Source: an uncultured Pelagibacteraceae bacterium
Lineage (GTDB): Bacteria > Pseudomonadota > Alphaproteobacteria > Pelagibacterales > Pelagibacteraceae
Length of the DNA: 49,605 nucleotides
Reading direction: 5' to 3'
Assembly: GCA_902616205.1 (NCBI GenBank)
Contig: CACMRY010000003.1
Location: 1-49,605, forward strand
Both the position numbers and the translations under genes were made by a program. Of this stretch, positions 10,699 through 19,728 are shown piece by piece; within the stretch, counting starts at the first letter, position 1, and every line of letters begins with the position of its first letter. The notes below the pieces were generated by a model, which saw nothing but the letters and a program-made list of their open reading frames with translations, made no database searches and had not been told where the DNA came from.

Positions 10699-11034
10699 CT
10701 ATTTTGTGTTACCTAATAGATTTACAATTAAAACACCTGTAATTATTAAAAATAAACCAAGGATGGTTGTAAAATTAGGAATTTGATTAAATTTTAAAAC
10801 TCCTACTACACTTGTGGCTATAATACACAATCCTGCAAATGACGCGTAAGTAACTCCAACAGAAATTGATTTCATTACAAGTGAAAGTGTAAACATACAG
10901 CCAACAATTGTAATTGCAGTTAAAATACTTGGAATTAATAGAGTAAAACCTTGAGCGTTTTTTGCAAAAGCATTAGACGCTGTTCCTAAAATTACAGCAA
11001 CAATTAAATATACATATGCATTTAAATTACTCAT
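10699..11034 (-). CDS. Small multidrug resistance (SMR/EmrE)-like membrane protein, atypical
   Basis: 4-TM 111-aa protein aligning by eye to EmrE over its length (AYVYL...KNAQGFT, GVTYASFAG, ITGVLIVNLL). Confidence 0.75.
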   Translation of the reverse strand: MSNLNAYVYLIVAVILGTASNAFAKNAQGFTLLIPSILTAITIVGCMFTLSLVMKSISVGVTYASFAGLCIIATSVVGVLKFNQIPNFTTILGLFLIITGVLIVNLLGNTK

Positions 11035-11623
11035 TATTTTTTGTCCAATTTATTGCATCTTCCATTCTATCATCTCCCCAAAATATTTCGTTACCTGCAA
11101 CAAATGAAGGACTTCCAAATATTTTATGTGATCTTGCACTTTCAGTATTTCCTAAATATTGTTTTTCTATCTCTTGAGAATTTGCATTATTTAAAATTTT
11201 TTCTTTATCTAAACTAAGCTCATTACATATCTCAGAAATATTTGGCTCTGTAGCTGGTTCTTTTCCATCTTGGAACCATCTCTTGTAAGTTAATCTTACA
11301 TAATCTACTCCCCAGCCTTCCTTTAATCCTAATATTGCAATTTTATTTGCTAGATCAAATTCACTTAATGGGTAAGGCACAGGAGTTTTTGCAAAAAAAC
11401 CATAACTTTTAGCTCTTCTCTCTATATCTCTCCACATATAGTCAACTTTATTTTGCTTATCTTTTGGAAAAGGTATGTTGTTCATTTCCTTCATTATTGC
11501 TCTCACACTAAATGGAACCCAATTAAAATTAACATTAAATTTTTTTTCAACATCTAATATTCTAGTAACTGTTAGATAGGTATAAGTACTTCCAATTGAA
11601 AAATAAAAATCAACTTTTTTCAT
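11027..11623 (-). CDS. DsbA-family 2-hydroxychromene-2-carboxylate isomerase-like protein
   Basis: VDFYFSIGSTYTYL N-terminus; FGSPSFVAGNEIFWGDDRM C-terminus. Confidence 0.85.
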   Translation of the reverse strand: MKKVDFYFSIGSTYTYLTVTRILDVEKKFNVNFNWVPFSVRAIMKEMNNIPFPKDKQNKVDYMWRDIERRAKSYGFFAKTPVPYPLSEFDLANKIAILGLKEGWGVDYVRLTYKRWFQDGKEPATEPNISEICNELSLDKEKILNNANSQEIEKQYLGNTESARSHKIFGSPSFVAGNEIFWGDDRMEDAINWTKNNE

Positions 11624-11639
11624 TACATATATTAACCTA

Positions 11640-11861
11640 TTATTTTGTGATTTTATCTACAATTTTTTTTACTAAAGGAGCAACAATTGAGGTTGCTATC
11701 ATTGCAACTGGAAAACTCACAGACCATGCAGTTATAAATCTATTAAAATAATCTTTGTCAAAGCCAGTGTTAATATAGGTTATTAGGAGAGTCATCATGA
11801 AACTCATCCCACATCCCATTAAAACTATAAATAATAGGTTTGAGTATTTTTTTGAAAACAA
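11640..11861 (-). CDS. DUF2798-like small membrane protein
   Basis: Two-TM 73-aa protein; F...W..S(F)PVA....PLV motif pattern. Confidence 0.65.
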   Translation of the reverse strand: MFSKKYSNLLFIVLMGCGMSFMMTLLITYINTGFDKDYFNRFITAWSVSFPVAMIATSIVAPLVKKIVDKITK

Positions 11862-11886
11862 AATTTAAATTCTAACTTTAAATATT

Positions 11887-12207
11887 TTATTTGTTCATTG
11901 GAGTTGCACCAGTCTCAAGTGCAAACACTTTGCCATCTTTAAATTTAAAAACAGCCATCACTGCTTCTTTATTTCCATCATTAAATGTTACAAATGCGTG
12001 TTCAACACCAATTTCATCATTTTCATAAATAACTCTAACTTTGTCTCTATTGATATCTCCACTCATTACCCATTTTATTACATCGTCTTTTTTTAAAACA
12101 GTTCCTGATTTATGCATAGTAAAAGTATAATCATCGTGAATTATATCTCTTAATGCTGCCTCATCTTTATCCTCCATGGCTTTATTGTATTTAGCTAAAA
12201 TTGACAT
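11887..12207 (-). CDS. SnoaL/NTF2-like small protein
   Basis: LAKYNKAMEDKDEAALRDIIHDDYTFTMHKSGTVL typical of NTF2-like helical start; RBS-like aaggagaat upstream. Confidence 0.7.
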   Translation of the reverse strand: MSILAKYNKAMEDKDEAALRDIIHDDYTFTMHKSGTVLKKDDVIKWVMSGDINRDKVRVIYENDEIGVEHAFVTFNDGNKEAVMAVFKFKDGKVFALETGATPMNK

Positions 12208-12226
12208 TTTTATTCTCCTTTATTTT

Positions 12227-12550
12227 TTATTTTCCTGGTTTAACAACACTATTAGCTGCATTAGCTGCATTCGTAAATGCTTTGTTATAATCAATTACCT
12301 CATGAACCATTAAATCTTCCATGAGGCCAGAATTTTTAAAAGCTATTTTTAAGGCAACAGCTTGTTCATATTCTCCTTCCACGCAAGAAATTACATCAAA
12401 TCTACCTCTTACCCACTCGTAAGAAATAAGTTTTAAACCAGCGGCCTCTGTTGCCTTTTTTGTAGAAGCGAATCTATCTGCAGTTGGTTCATTCTGCATT
12501 CTCTTCATTAACTCTCCACTTATTTTACCTATTAAATAAAATTTTGCCAT
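12227..12550 (-). CDS. GYD-like (dimeric alpha/beta barrel) small protein
   Basis: TKKATEAAGLKLISYEWVRGRFDVISCVEGEYEQAVALKIAFKNSG resembles the GYD domain pattern. Confidence 0.65.
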   Translation of the reverse strand: MAKFYLIGKISGELMKRMQNEPTADRFASTKKATEAAGLKLISYEWVRGRFDVISCVEGEYEQAVALKIAFKNSGLMEDLMVHEVIDYNKAFTNAANAANSVVKPGK

Positions 12551-12838
12551 TTATTCTCCTTTAATTATTATTCCATTTGATAAAGCGTTATCTAGACGGA
12601 TTTTTTTTATTGGTTTGTATTCTTCAGATTTATACCACTCTTGAGCTTTCTCATAACTAGGAAATTTAATTACTATAGTTCTTGGGTGCTCCCAATTTCC
12701 CTCTATTAATTCAAAATCTCCACCTCTTACAATATATTCTGCCCCAAATTTCTCTGCGATTGGTTTTACTTTTTCAATATATTCTTTGTAATTATCAGGG
12801 TTTGTAATTTTAATATTAAAAATTACGTAACCAGTCAT
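12551..12838 (-). CDS. DUF1330 family protein (dimeric alpha/beta barrel)
   Basis: GYVIFNIKITNPDNYKEYIEKVKPIAEKFGAEYIVRGGDFELIEGNW...IKFPSYEKAQEWYKSEEYKPIKKIR: classic DUF1330. Confidence 0.92.
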   Translation of the reverse strand: MTGYVIFNIKITNPDNYKEYIEKVKPIAEKFGAEYIVRGGDFELIEGNWEHPRTIVIKFPSYEKAQEWYKSEEYKPIKKIRLDNALSNGIIIKGE

Positions 12839-12886
12839 TATCTGAAATTTAAATATGATTGATTAACAATTTCAATTTTTTTTCTT

Positions 12887-13177
12887 TTAAAGATTCACTT
12901 TAGATAAATCATACAACTGAGCATTCTCTACACATTCCGCATAGATAGCTTTTGCTGTAGGATTTTTTCCAGTTACAAAATCTTTCATTCCTTCTTCATT
13001 ATGAACAGAAACTTTAAATAACATACCACTTTTATCTGGTATCATAGCTCCAACAGTTTTTTCTGGATAAGCAACACTTTTTCTAACGCCCATACCTTCA
13101 TCTGATTGCATCCATCCCATGAAGGTTTCTAATTTTCCTTCTTTAATTTTAAGATGCACTAACATTTCTTTTTCCAT
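12887..13177 (-). CDS. Small hypothetical protein, possible ABM-like fold
   Basis: 96-aa ORF, MLVHLKIKEGKLETFMGWMQSDEGM...; aaaggaggc RBS upstream. Confidence 0.7.
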   Translation of the reverse strand: MEKEMLVHLKIKEGKLETFMGWMQSDEGMGVRKSVAYPEKTVGAMIPDKSGMLFKVSVHNEEGMKDFVTGKNPTAKAIYAECVENAQLYDLSKVNL

Positions 13178-13202
13178 TTATAGCCTCCTTTTTTTTGTTA
13201 AT

Positions 13203-13470
13203 TTAATCTGAGCAAATGCTCATTACTGTAGTCTCTTGTTTATGGCCAGACTTCTCAATTACTTTTGCATTCTCTTCATTCTGCATAAATTTCTGCATAG
13301 TGTTTGCTGCTGGTGTTTCCATCACAATATGTACCTTATTTGGATTTTCTAATTCATGACCAACGTAAATAGTTTTGATGCCTGCCGCTTCTCTTGGACC
13401 AGAATGTTCATCAAACATTTTTTTCCAATGTGTCCAGTCTTTTACCTCAAAATTTCCAACCACTTTTACC
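13203..13470 (-). CDS. Small hypothetical protein, possible dimeric alpha/beta barrel
   Basis: MVKVVGNFEVKDWTHWKKMFDEHSGPREAAGIKTIYVGHELENPNKVHIVMETP; start at 13470 preferred over the ORF-track start at 13502 (ggggagag RBS). Confidence 0.7.
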
Positions 13471-13509
13471 ATTTTACTCTCCCCACACACCAGCAAAATC
13501 AATTGTTGC

Positions 13510-13893
13510 TTATTTCTTCATTGCATTGAACATGCTAAGCGTATCATCAAAAGTCATCATAACTTTAGTTTTACCTTCGTCGCTAACTTCAAAATAATGA
13601 CCAAACATAGTATCCATGTTGTCAGCTGTTGCATGTACTCTAACAAATACTTTATTGCCTTCACTGATCATGTCTAAAATTTTTAAATGAAAATTTGGCC
13701 ATGTAGCTGGAATTTTTGACATCGCACCCATCATAGCTTGTTTGCCTTTGTGAACTCCTGACAATGGATGGACACCTTCTTTACCTGGAAATGTCCACAC
13801 AATATTGTCATCGATCATCTCATTAAAAAAAGTTTCCATATCTCCTTTACCAAAAAGCTCGTATGCTTTTCTCGTTTGCTCTTTTACGTCCAT
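13510..13893 (-). CDS. SnoaL-like polyketide-cyclase-family protein
   Basis: VKEQTRKAYELFGKGDMETFFNEMIDDNIVWTFPG..GVHPLSGVHKGKQAMM: SnoaL pattern. Confidence 0.85.
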   Translation of the reverse strand: MDVKEQTRKAYELFGKGDMETFFNEMIDDNIVWTFPGKEGVHPLSGVHKGKQAMMGAMSKIPATWPNFHLKILDMISEGNKVFVRVHATADNMDTMFGHYFEVSDEGKTKVMMTFDDTLSMFNAMKK

Positions 13894-13922
13894 AAAATAT
13901 TCCTTTCGAAGTTAATTATTAA

Positions 13923-14399
13923 TTAATAAGTATATTCTCCACTCATTTGGTTCATTGAATGAGCCATACCACTTTTGCCTTTAAGATTTTGTCTACTTGA
14001 AAATCCAGTACCTGAAATATTTTCATATTTACCAGTTCCACCAATAATAATGAAATCTCCAGAGCCACCAACGCCCCCAGTTCCTTTACCTTTATAATTT
14101 ATAAATACTTTTTCCCCGTCATTTAGGTAAAACGTGCACATTCCAGTTTCATCATCAAACTTACCTGCAGTTAAAGTAAGCCCTCCAATGCAATGCATAG
14201 TAGATTTATCAAATATACTTCCATCTTCTTTGTCTGAAAGTCCAGCATTGCCATCATAAGTTATACTCATATTGCCGTTACCAGCATTCATAACATTCAC
14301 TTCCCATGAACCCATTCCACTTGCATTAAACTTTCCTGTCTCAGCTAACAAGTTAGAAGTAAATAGTGTAAAAAAAGTTAAAATTATTATTTTTTTCAT
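13923..14399 (-). CDS. Exported beta-rich hypothetical protein
   Basis: Signal peptide MKKIIILTFFTLFTSNLLAETG with start at 14399; Gly-rich GTGGVGGSGDFIIIGGTGKYENISGTG C-terminal half. Confidence 0.75.
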   Translation of the reverse strand: MKKIIILTFFTLFTSNLLAETGKFNASGMGSWEVNVMNAGNGNMSITYDGNAGLSDKEDGSIFDKSTMHCIGGLTLTAGKFDDETGMCTFYLNDGEKVFINYKGKGTGGVGGSGDFIIIGGTGKYENISGTGFSSRQNLKGKSGMAHSMNQMSGEYTY

Positions 14400-14409
14400 A
14401 GTTTTCTCC

Positions 14410-14694
14410 TTACATTTTTGCAAAATCCATTGTTTGAGAACATTCCTCAGATACTGTGTCAAAAAAATTATTCATATCTCCAAGTTGATCAATAATTGCT
14501 TGTGGACTTTCAGCTTGCCACTTACAAAATACTTTCATAGAGTCGCCAGCACCCATCATTGTCATATGACATACAGCTTTTTCTCCAGTTACTCCTTTTT
14601 TTAAATCCTCAGGGGATGTTGAACTTACAACTTCATGAAATTTTTTTTTCATCTCCTCAGACTTAAATATATGCGTTGCTAAATAATCTTTCAT
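14410..14694 (-). CDS. Small hypothetical protein (possible alpha/beta barrel)
   Basis: 94-aa ORF; MKVFCKWQAESPQAIIDQL strand-helix pattern; gaggaatataATG RBS. Confidence 0.65.
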   Translation of the reverse strand: MKDYLATHIFKSEEMKKKFHEVVSSTSPEDLKKGVTGEKAVCHMTMMGAGDSMKVFCKWQAESPQAIIDQLGDMNNFFDTVSEECSQTMDFAKM

Positions 14695-14791
14695 TATATT
14701 CCTCCATTTAAGCTTAGTAGTACTACGTTTAAACTTATTTAATTATAATCAAAAATTGTAAACTTTATATTACAATACTGGTATGTGATTT

Positions 14792-15793
14792 TTAGATCCA
14801 ACTAGGAGTAGGTAGGCCTTTTTCTTGTAAAAATTTTTTATTAAACATCTTTGAGTTGTATTTATCTGATTTGTCGCAGAGAATTGTTACAATAGTTTTC
14901 CCTGGACCGATTAATTTACCAAGTCTAATTGCTCCAGCAATATTTACACCACAACTAGTGCCTAAACTTAATCCCTCTTCTTTTATTAAGTTATAAAGTA
15001 AAGGCAAAGACTCGTGGTCATCAATTGAAAATGCTCCATCTATTTTTGCCTCAGCAAAATTTGCTGTTACTCTACTGGACCCAATACCTTCAGTTATTGA
15101 ACCACCTTCGGATTTTAATTCACCATTTTCAATGTAATTGTACAAGGCAGAACCTGCTGGATCAGATAAATATATTTTTATATCTTTGTTTTTTTCTTTT
15201 AAATAACTACTTATGCCTCCAATCGTTCCACCTGTGCCTGATGCACAAACAAATCCATCTACCTTACCTTCTGTTTGATCCCATATTTCAGGTCCAGTTG
15301 TTTCATAATGACCTCTAGCATTTGCAGTATTGTCAAATTGGTTTGCCCAGACGACTCCATAATTATTTGAATTTTTTAATTCTTCAGCAAGTCTACTAGC
15401 AACTTTTACATAATTTCCATCATCACTATAAGGTTTAGGTGGTACTAATCTTAAATCTGCACCTATATTTATCAAAGTATCTTTTTTTTCTTGTGTTTGA
15501 TTATCGTTCATTACAATTGTTGTTTTATAACCTAAAGAATTTCCTAGAAGACATAAACCTATACCAGTATTACCTGCTGTTCCTTCAACAATCATTCCAC
15601 CTTTTGAAATTAATTTTTTTTCTTCAGCATCTTTTATAAGTGCCAAAGCCGCTCTGTCTTTTACAGATCCCCCCGGATTTAAATATTCTGCTTTTCCATA
15701 AATATTACATCCAGTTATCTCTGAGGCTGCTTTTAATTTTATTAAGGGAGTATTACCAATTGACTGTAAAAAATTATCTTTGATATTAACCAT
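14792..15793 (-). CDS. cysK: Cysteine synthase A (O-acetylserine sulfhydrylase)
   Basis: [43 protein letters not shown]; start probably the ATG at 15793 overlapping the cysE stop. Confidence 0.95.
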   Translation of the reverse strand: MVNIKDNFLQSIGNTPLIKLKAASEITGCNIYGKAEYLNPGGSVKDRAALALIKDAEEKKLISKGGMIVEGTAGNTGIGLCLLGNSLGYKTTIVMNDNQTQEKKDTLINIGADLRLVPPKPYSDDGNYVKVASRLAEELKNSNNYGVVWANQFDNTANARGHYETTGPEIWDQTEGKVDGFVCASGTGGTIGGISSYLKEKNKDIKIYLSDPAGSALYNYIENGELKSEGGSITEGIGSSRVTANFAEAKIDGAFSIDDHESLPLLYNLIKEEGLSLGTSCGVNIAGAIRLGKLIGPGKTIVTILCDKSDKYNSKMFNKKFLQEKGLPTPSWI

Positions 15794-16367
15794 TGTTATT
15801 TTCTGAATTGTCATTTTCTACAGCATAAGGTTTAAATTCTTCTGTAGCAGTTCCAACATTCTTTGCTGGTATTCCTATCATCACAGCATTTTCCTCAACA
15901 TTTTTTGTTACAACAGCATTTGCTCCAATTTTTGAATTTTTTCCTACTACTACAGGACCTAATATTTGTGCACCAGATCCAACGACTACATTATCCATTA
16001 AGGTAGGATGTCTTTTTATATTTCTTTGATTATTAGAATTAATACTTGGAGATATACCTCCTAAAGTAACCATATGATATATTGTGACATTATCACCAAT
16101 TTCAGACGTTTCACCTATTACAACTCCCATCCCATGATCTATAAATAAATTTTTACCAATCTTTGCACCAGGATGAATTTCAATACCTGTTAGGAATCTT
16201 GAAAACTGCGAAATAATTCTGGCAATTAAATCAAATTTAGCTACTGAAAAAAAATGAGCCAATCTATGAAAAAACACAGCTTTAACACCTGGATAAGTCA
16301 ATATCAAACTTAATTTAGACTTCGCTGCTGGATCTCTGTCAATAATTGATTGTAAAAAGTCACTCAT
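15786..16367 (-). CDS. cysE: Serine O-acetyltransferase
   Basis: Hexapeptide-repeat acyltransferase: [44 protein letters not shown]. Confidence 0.95.
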   Translation of the reverse strand: MSDFLQSIIDRDPAAKSKLSLILTYPGVKAVFFHRLAHFFSVAKFDLIARIISQFSRFLTGIEIHPGAKIGKNLFIDHGMGVVIGETSEIGDNVTIYHMVTLGGISPSINSNNQRNIKRHPTLMDNVVVGSGAQILGPVVVGKNSKIGANAVVTKNVEENAVMIGIPAKNVGTATEEFKPYAVENDNSENNNG

Positions 16368-16478
16368 GAGTATTTCTATATAGTTATTAAAAATTGAATT
16401 TAAAGTTGATCAATCTCTTAAAAGTTTGCTTCATAAATCAATTTTTCATATAATAATTTTATAATAAGGAGAGAAACA

Positions 16479-17138
16479 ATGTTAAAAATAAATAGTATGT
16501 GTCCTGATTTTCAGGCTAAAACTACAGAGGGAGACATCTCTTTTCACGAGTGGTTAGGTGACAGCTGGGGTGTATTATTTTCACATCCAAAAGATTTTAC
16601 GCCAGTTTGTACTACTGAACTTGGAGCTCTAGGTTTAATGAAAGATGAGTTCGACAAAAGAAACGTGAAAGTAATAGGTCTTAGTGTAGATGGAGTTGAT
16701 GACCATAACAAATGGTTAGAAGATATAAAAGATGTGTCAGGCTCAAAACCAAACTATCCAATAATTGCAGACGAAGATCTTAAAGTTGCTAAATTATTTA
16801 ATATGTTGGAAGGTGATGCAGGAACAACATCAATGGGCAGAACTGCTGTTGATAACGAGACAGTTAGAACTATTTTTGTAATAAGACCTGATAAAAGAAT
16901 TGGTTTATATCTAACTTATCCAATGGCAACAGGACGAAACTTTTTGGAAATATTGAGAGCAATAGATTCAATGCAATTAACAGCAAAACATAAAGTAGCT
17001 ACTCCTGCTAATTGGAAAAAAGGTGAAGATGTAGTTATTTTACCAGCTGTTAAAGATGATGAAGCGAAAAAAATATATCCAAATGGATGGGAGACGGTCA
17101 AACCATATTTAAGAAAGGTTCCAGATCCTTCTAAATAA
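16479..17138 (+). CDS. Peroxiredoxin (AhpC/TSA, 1-Cys Prx6-like)
   Basis: SHPKDFTPVCTTELG active site; RTIFVIRPDKRIGLYLTYPMATGRNF. Confidence 0.93.
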   Translation: MLKINSMCPDFQAKTTEGDISFHEWLGDSWGVLFSHPKDFTPVCTTELGALGLMKDEFDKRNVKVIGLSVDGVDDHNKWLEDIKDVSGSKPNYPIIADEDLKVAKLFNMLEGDAGTTSMGRTAVDNETVRTIFVIRPDKRIGLYLTYPMATGRNFLEILRAIDSMQLTAKHKVATPANWKKGEDVVILPAVKDDEAKKIYPNGWETVKPYLRKVPDPSK

Positions 17139-17139
17139 T

Positions 17140-17793
17140 TTGGATAAGAATATTTTAAACCAACAATCTCAGCATTGGGAGACTAATTTCTCAAATAAGC
17201 CTGAGATGTTTGGTTTAGATCAGAGTTATTCAGCAGAAAAAACTCTTTCTGTTTTAAAAGAAAACAATTTATCGAATATTGTAGAACTAGGAGCAGGATT
17301 AGGGAGAGACACAATATTTTTTGCAAAAAATTCAATCAAGGTTACTGCGCTTGATTATAGTCAAAATGGTATATCAATAATTGACAAAAAAATTAAACAA
17401 TTAAATTTATATTCATTTATTCGTACTATGAAGTTTGATGTGAGGAGTAGCTTACCTTTTAAAGATAATACGGTAGAAGTTTGTTATTCTCATATGCTTT
17501 ATTGTATGGCTCTAACAAATCTTGAATTAATAAATTTAAATAATGAGATTAAAAGAATTCTTAAACCTGGAGGTTTGAATATTTATACTGTTAGAAATAC
17601 AGAAGATGGAGATTTCAAAAAAGGGATTCATAGGGGTGAAGATTTATTTGAAATCGATGGATTTATTATTCATTTTTTTTCTGAGAATAAAATAAATAGT
17701 CTTCTAGATGGTTTTAAAAATTTATTTATTGAAAAATTTGATGAAGGAAAGTTTCCTAGAAAGTTATATTTAGTTTGTAACAAAAAAATTTAG
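17140..17793 (+). CDS. Class I SAM-dependent methyltransferase (TTG start)
   Basis: NIVELGAGLGRDTIFFAKNSIKVTALDYS motif I/II; ILKPGGLNIYTVRN. Confidence 0.88.
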   Translation: MDKNILNQQSQHWETNFSNKPEMFGLDQSYSAEKTLSVLKENNLSNIVELGAGLGRDTIFFAKNSIKVTALDYSQNGISIIDKKIKQLNLYSFIRTMKFDVRSSLPFKDNTVEVCYSHMLYCMALTNLELINLNNEIKRILKPGGLNIYTVRNTEDGDFKKGIHRGEDLFEIDGFIIHFFSENKINSLLDGFKNLFIEKFDEGKFPRKLYLVCNKKI

Positions 17794-18488
17794 TTATTTT
17801 TGTATTTTCTCATACATACTTGGGCCAATAAAAGATTTGGATCAATAAACAACTTAGAGTCTTTTGCTTTCTTAAAAGATTTATATGCAAATAAAGCTAT
17901 AGGAAGTTCTGTACAACCTAATATAATTTTTTTACATTTTTTTTTTATTAGTTGATTAACAGCTGGTCTTAATACTTTCTCTGCCTCTTTCACTTTTCCC
18001 ATTTTTACATATTTAATAGATTTGTTTACAGAGCTTGTTTGTAAATTTTTAGTTGGACTTATAAAATCATATTTTTTATCAAAATATTGATGGTAAACTT
18101 TTGTTTTCAATGTTGCTTCAGTACAAAGGATTCCTATTTTCGTATTTTTTTTACAAGTTTTTTTTGTATAATTAAAAACTTCCCTTGGCATGCTTAATAA
18201 AGGAATTTTAATTTTTTTTTGAATATCTTGATGCCAATAATGTGCAGTGTTACAAGGCATAACAATAAATTTACATTTATTTTTGGATAGCAGTTTACAA
18301 CCCTTAATCAACTCATTGAGCACATTGTAATATTTTTTCAAGTTCTCAGGTCTTTTTGGTGTATTAGACTTGTTGTAAAGAATAAACATAGGGTACTGTT
18401 GATCCAGTTTTCCTCTATATAATTTTGCAAGCTTGCTGCAAAAATCTAAACCTGCCTGCGTTCCCATTCCTCCAAGAATACCAATCAT
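17790..18488 (-). CDS. Aspartate/glutamate racemase family protein
   Basis: IGILGGMGTQAGLDF; VMPCNTAHYW; ILGCTELPIAL. Confidence 0.92.
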   Translation of the reverse strand: MIGILGGMGTQAGLDFCSKLAKLYRGKLDQQYPMFILYNKSNTPKRPENLKKYYNVLNELIKGCKLLSKNKCKFIVMPCNTAHYWHQDIQKKIKIPLLSMPREVFNYTKKTCKKNTKIGILCTEATLKTKVYHQYFDKKYDFISPTKNLQTSSVNKSIKYVKMGKVKEAEKVLRPAVNQLIKKKCKKIILGCTELPIALFAYKSFKKAKDSKLFIDPNLLLAQVCMRKYKNN

Positions 18489-18564
18489 AAAAGCTAATTT
18501 ATCTATATATATTAATTAGTAGAACTATATTTTAATTTAAATTATGCAAGTAATAACACTATAG

Positions 18565-19728
18565 ATGAATAGAAATCTTTTCTTACTTATTTTAAGCCAA
18601 GTATTTGGTTTTACAGCCGCAACCGTAACAGTTTTTATAAGTGGTATTATTGGATCAGACTTAAGTTCTTTAAAAACACTTTCTACACTTCCTCCATCAA
18701 TTTATGTTGTTGGAACAGCAGCAGCTACAATCTTTGCTGCTAAGATAATGAGCATTATTGGACGAAGGCTTGGATTTATTTTTGCTTCTGTAGCTGGTTC
18801 AATTTCTTGTTTGATAGGTGCTTACGCAATAATGATAGAAAGTTTTTTTATTTTTTGTTTTGCTAAATTTATTTTAGGTGCCACAATGGCATTTACTCAT
18901 CAATACCGTTTTGCTGCAGCAGAAAGTGTAGAAAAGGAAAAAGCGCCTAAAGCTATTTCATCATTATTGTTAGCTGGAATAGTTGCTGCCTTTCTTGGAA
19001 TTGGTTTGGCAAATTATACTAAAAATTTTGTAAGTGATTATTTATATGTAGGTTCATATTTAACTTTAGCAGTTTTAACATTAATACCTTCATTTTTATT
19101 ATTCTTTTTTAAGGATATTAGAGAAATTTCTTTAGTTTCAAATAAGGAAAATAACTCAAGAAATTATTCAGAATTTTTTTCAGATCCAAAATTTTTACAA
19201 GCAATTACCTCTGCTGCATTTGCATATGCAGTAATGTCTTTTTTAATGACAGCAACTCCAATAAGTATGCATATTGTGCATCAGTTAAGTTTAGAAAAAA
19301 CAGGAATAGTTCTTCAATTTCATGTTTTGGCAATGTTTTTACCTTCGCTAGTTACTGGAAATTTAATCAAAAAGTTTGGTTATAGTAATATGATGTATTT
19401 AGGTGTCTTATTCTATTTTTTCACAATTTTATTATCTTTCTTTCAACCATCTTTTTTAAACTATTTTATAAGTCTGATTTTTTTAGGTATAGGATGGAAC
19501 TTTTTATTTATATCTGGCACAAGCTTATTAGTCACAACTTATAAACCTGAAGAAAAATTTAAAGCTCAAGGATTTAATGATTTATTAGTTTTCTCTTCCA
19601 TGGCTTTAGCAAGTTTGTTAGCCGGTATACTTATTTCTATTGCAAGCTGGAAAACAGTTAACTTATTTTGTATTCCTTTTTTAATTCTCATTATTTTATC
19701 AATAATTAATGCAGATAAGAAAGAATGA
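18565..19728 (+). CDS. MFS transporter
   Basis: ~12 hydrophobic segments over 387 aa; AAKIMSIIGRRLGFIFAS loop 2-3 motif. Confidence 0.85.
   Translation: MNRNLFLLILSQVFGFTAATVTVFISGIIGSDLSSLKTLSTLPPSIYVVGTAAATIFAAKIMSIIGRRLGFIFASVAGSISCLIGAYAIMIESFFIFCFAKFILGATMAFTHQYRFAAAESVEKEKAPKAISSLLLAGIVAAFLGIGLANYTKNFVSDYLYVGSYLTLAVLTLIPSFLLFFFKDIREISLVSNKENNSRNYSEFFSDPKFLQAITSAAFAYAVMSFLMTATPISMHIVHQLSLEKTGIVLQFHVLAMFLPSLVTGNLIKKFGYSNMMYLGVLFYFFTILLSFFQPSFLNYFISLIFLGIGWNFLFISGTSLLVTTYKPEEKFKAQGFNDLLVFSSMALASLLAGILISIASWKTVNLFCIPFLILIILSIINADKKE

Noticed and set aside
13375-14604. Plus-strand ORFs (13375-13677, 13394-13597, 14272-14604) opposite the small-protein cassette
   Set aside because: Antisense to genes with RBSs and recognisable folds; mutually overlapping frames with no family signal.
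15025-15639. Plus-strand Leu/His-rich ORFs opposite cysK
   Set aside because: Antisense artefacts with implausible composition.
16916-17101. Minus-strand 61-aa ORF opposite the peroxiredoxin
   Set aside because: Antisense to a conserved CDS, no motif.
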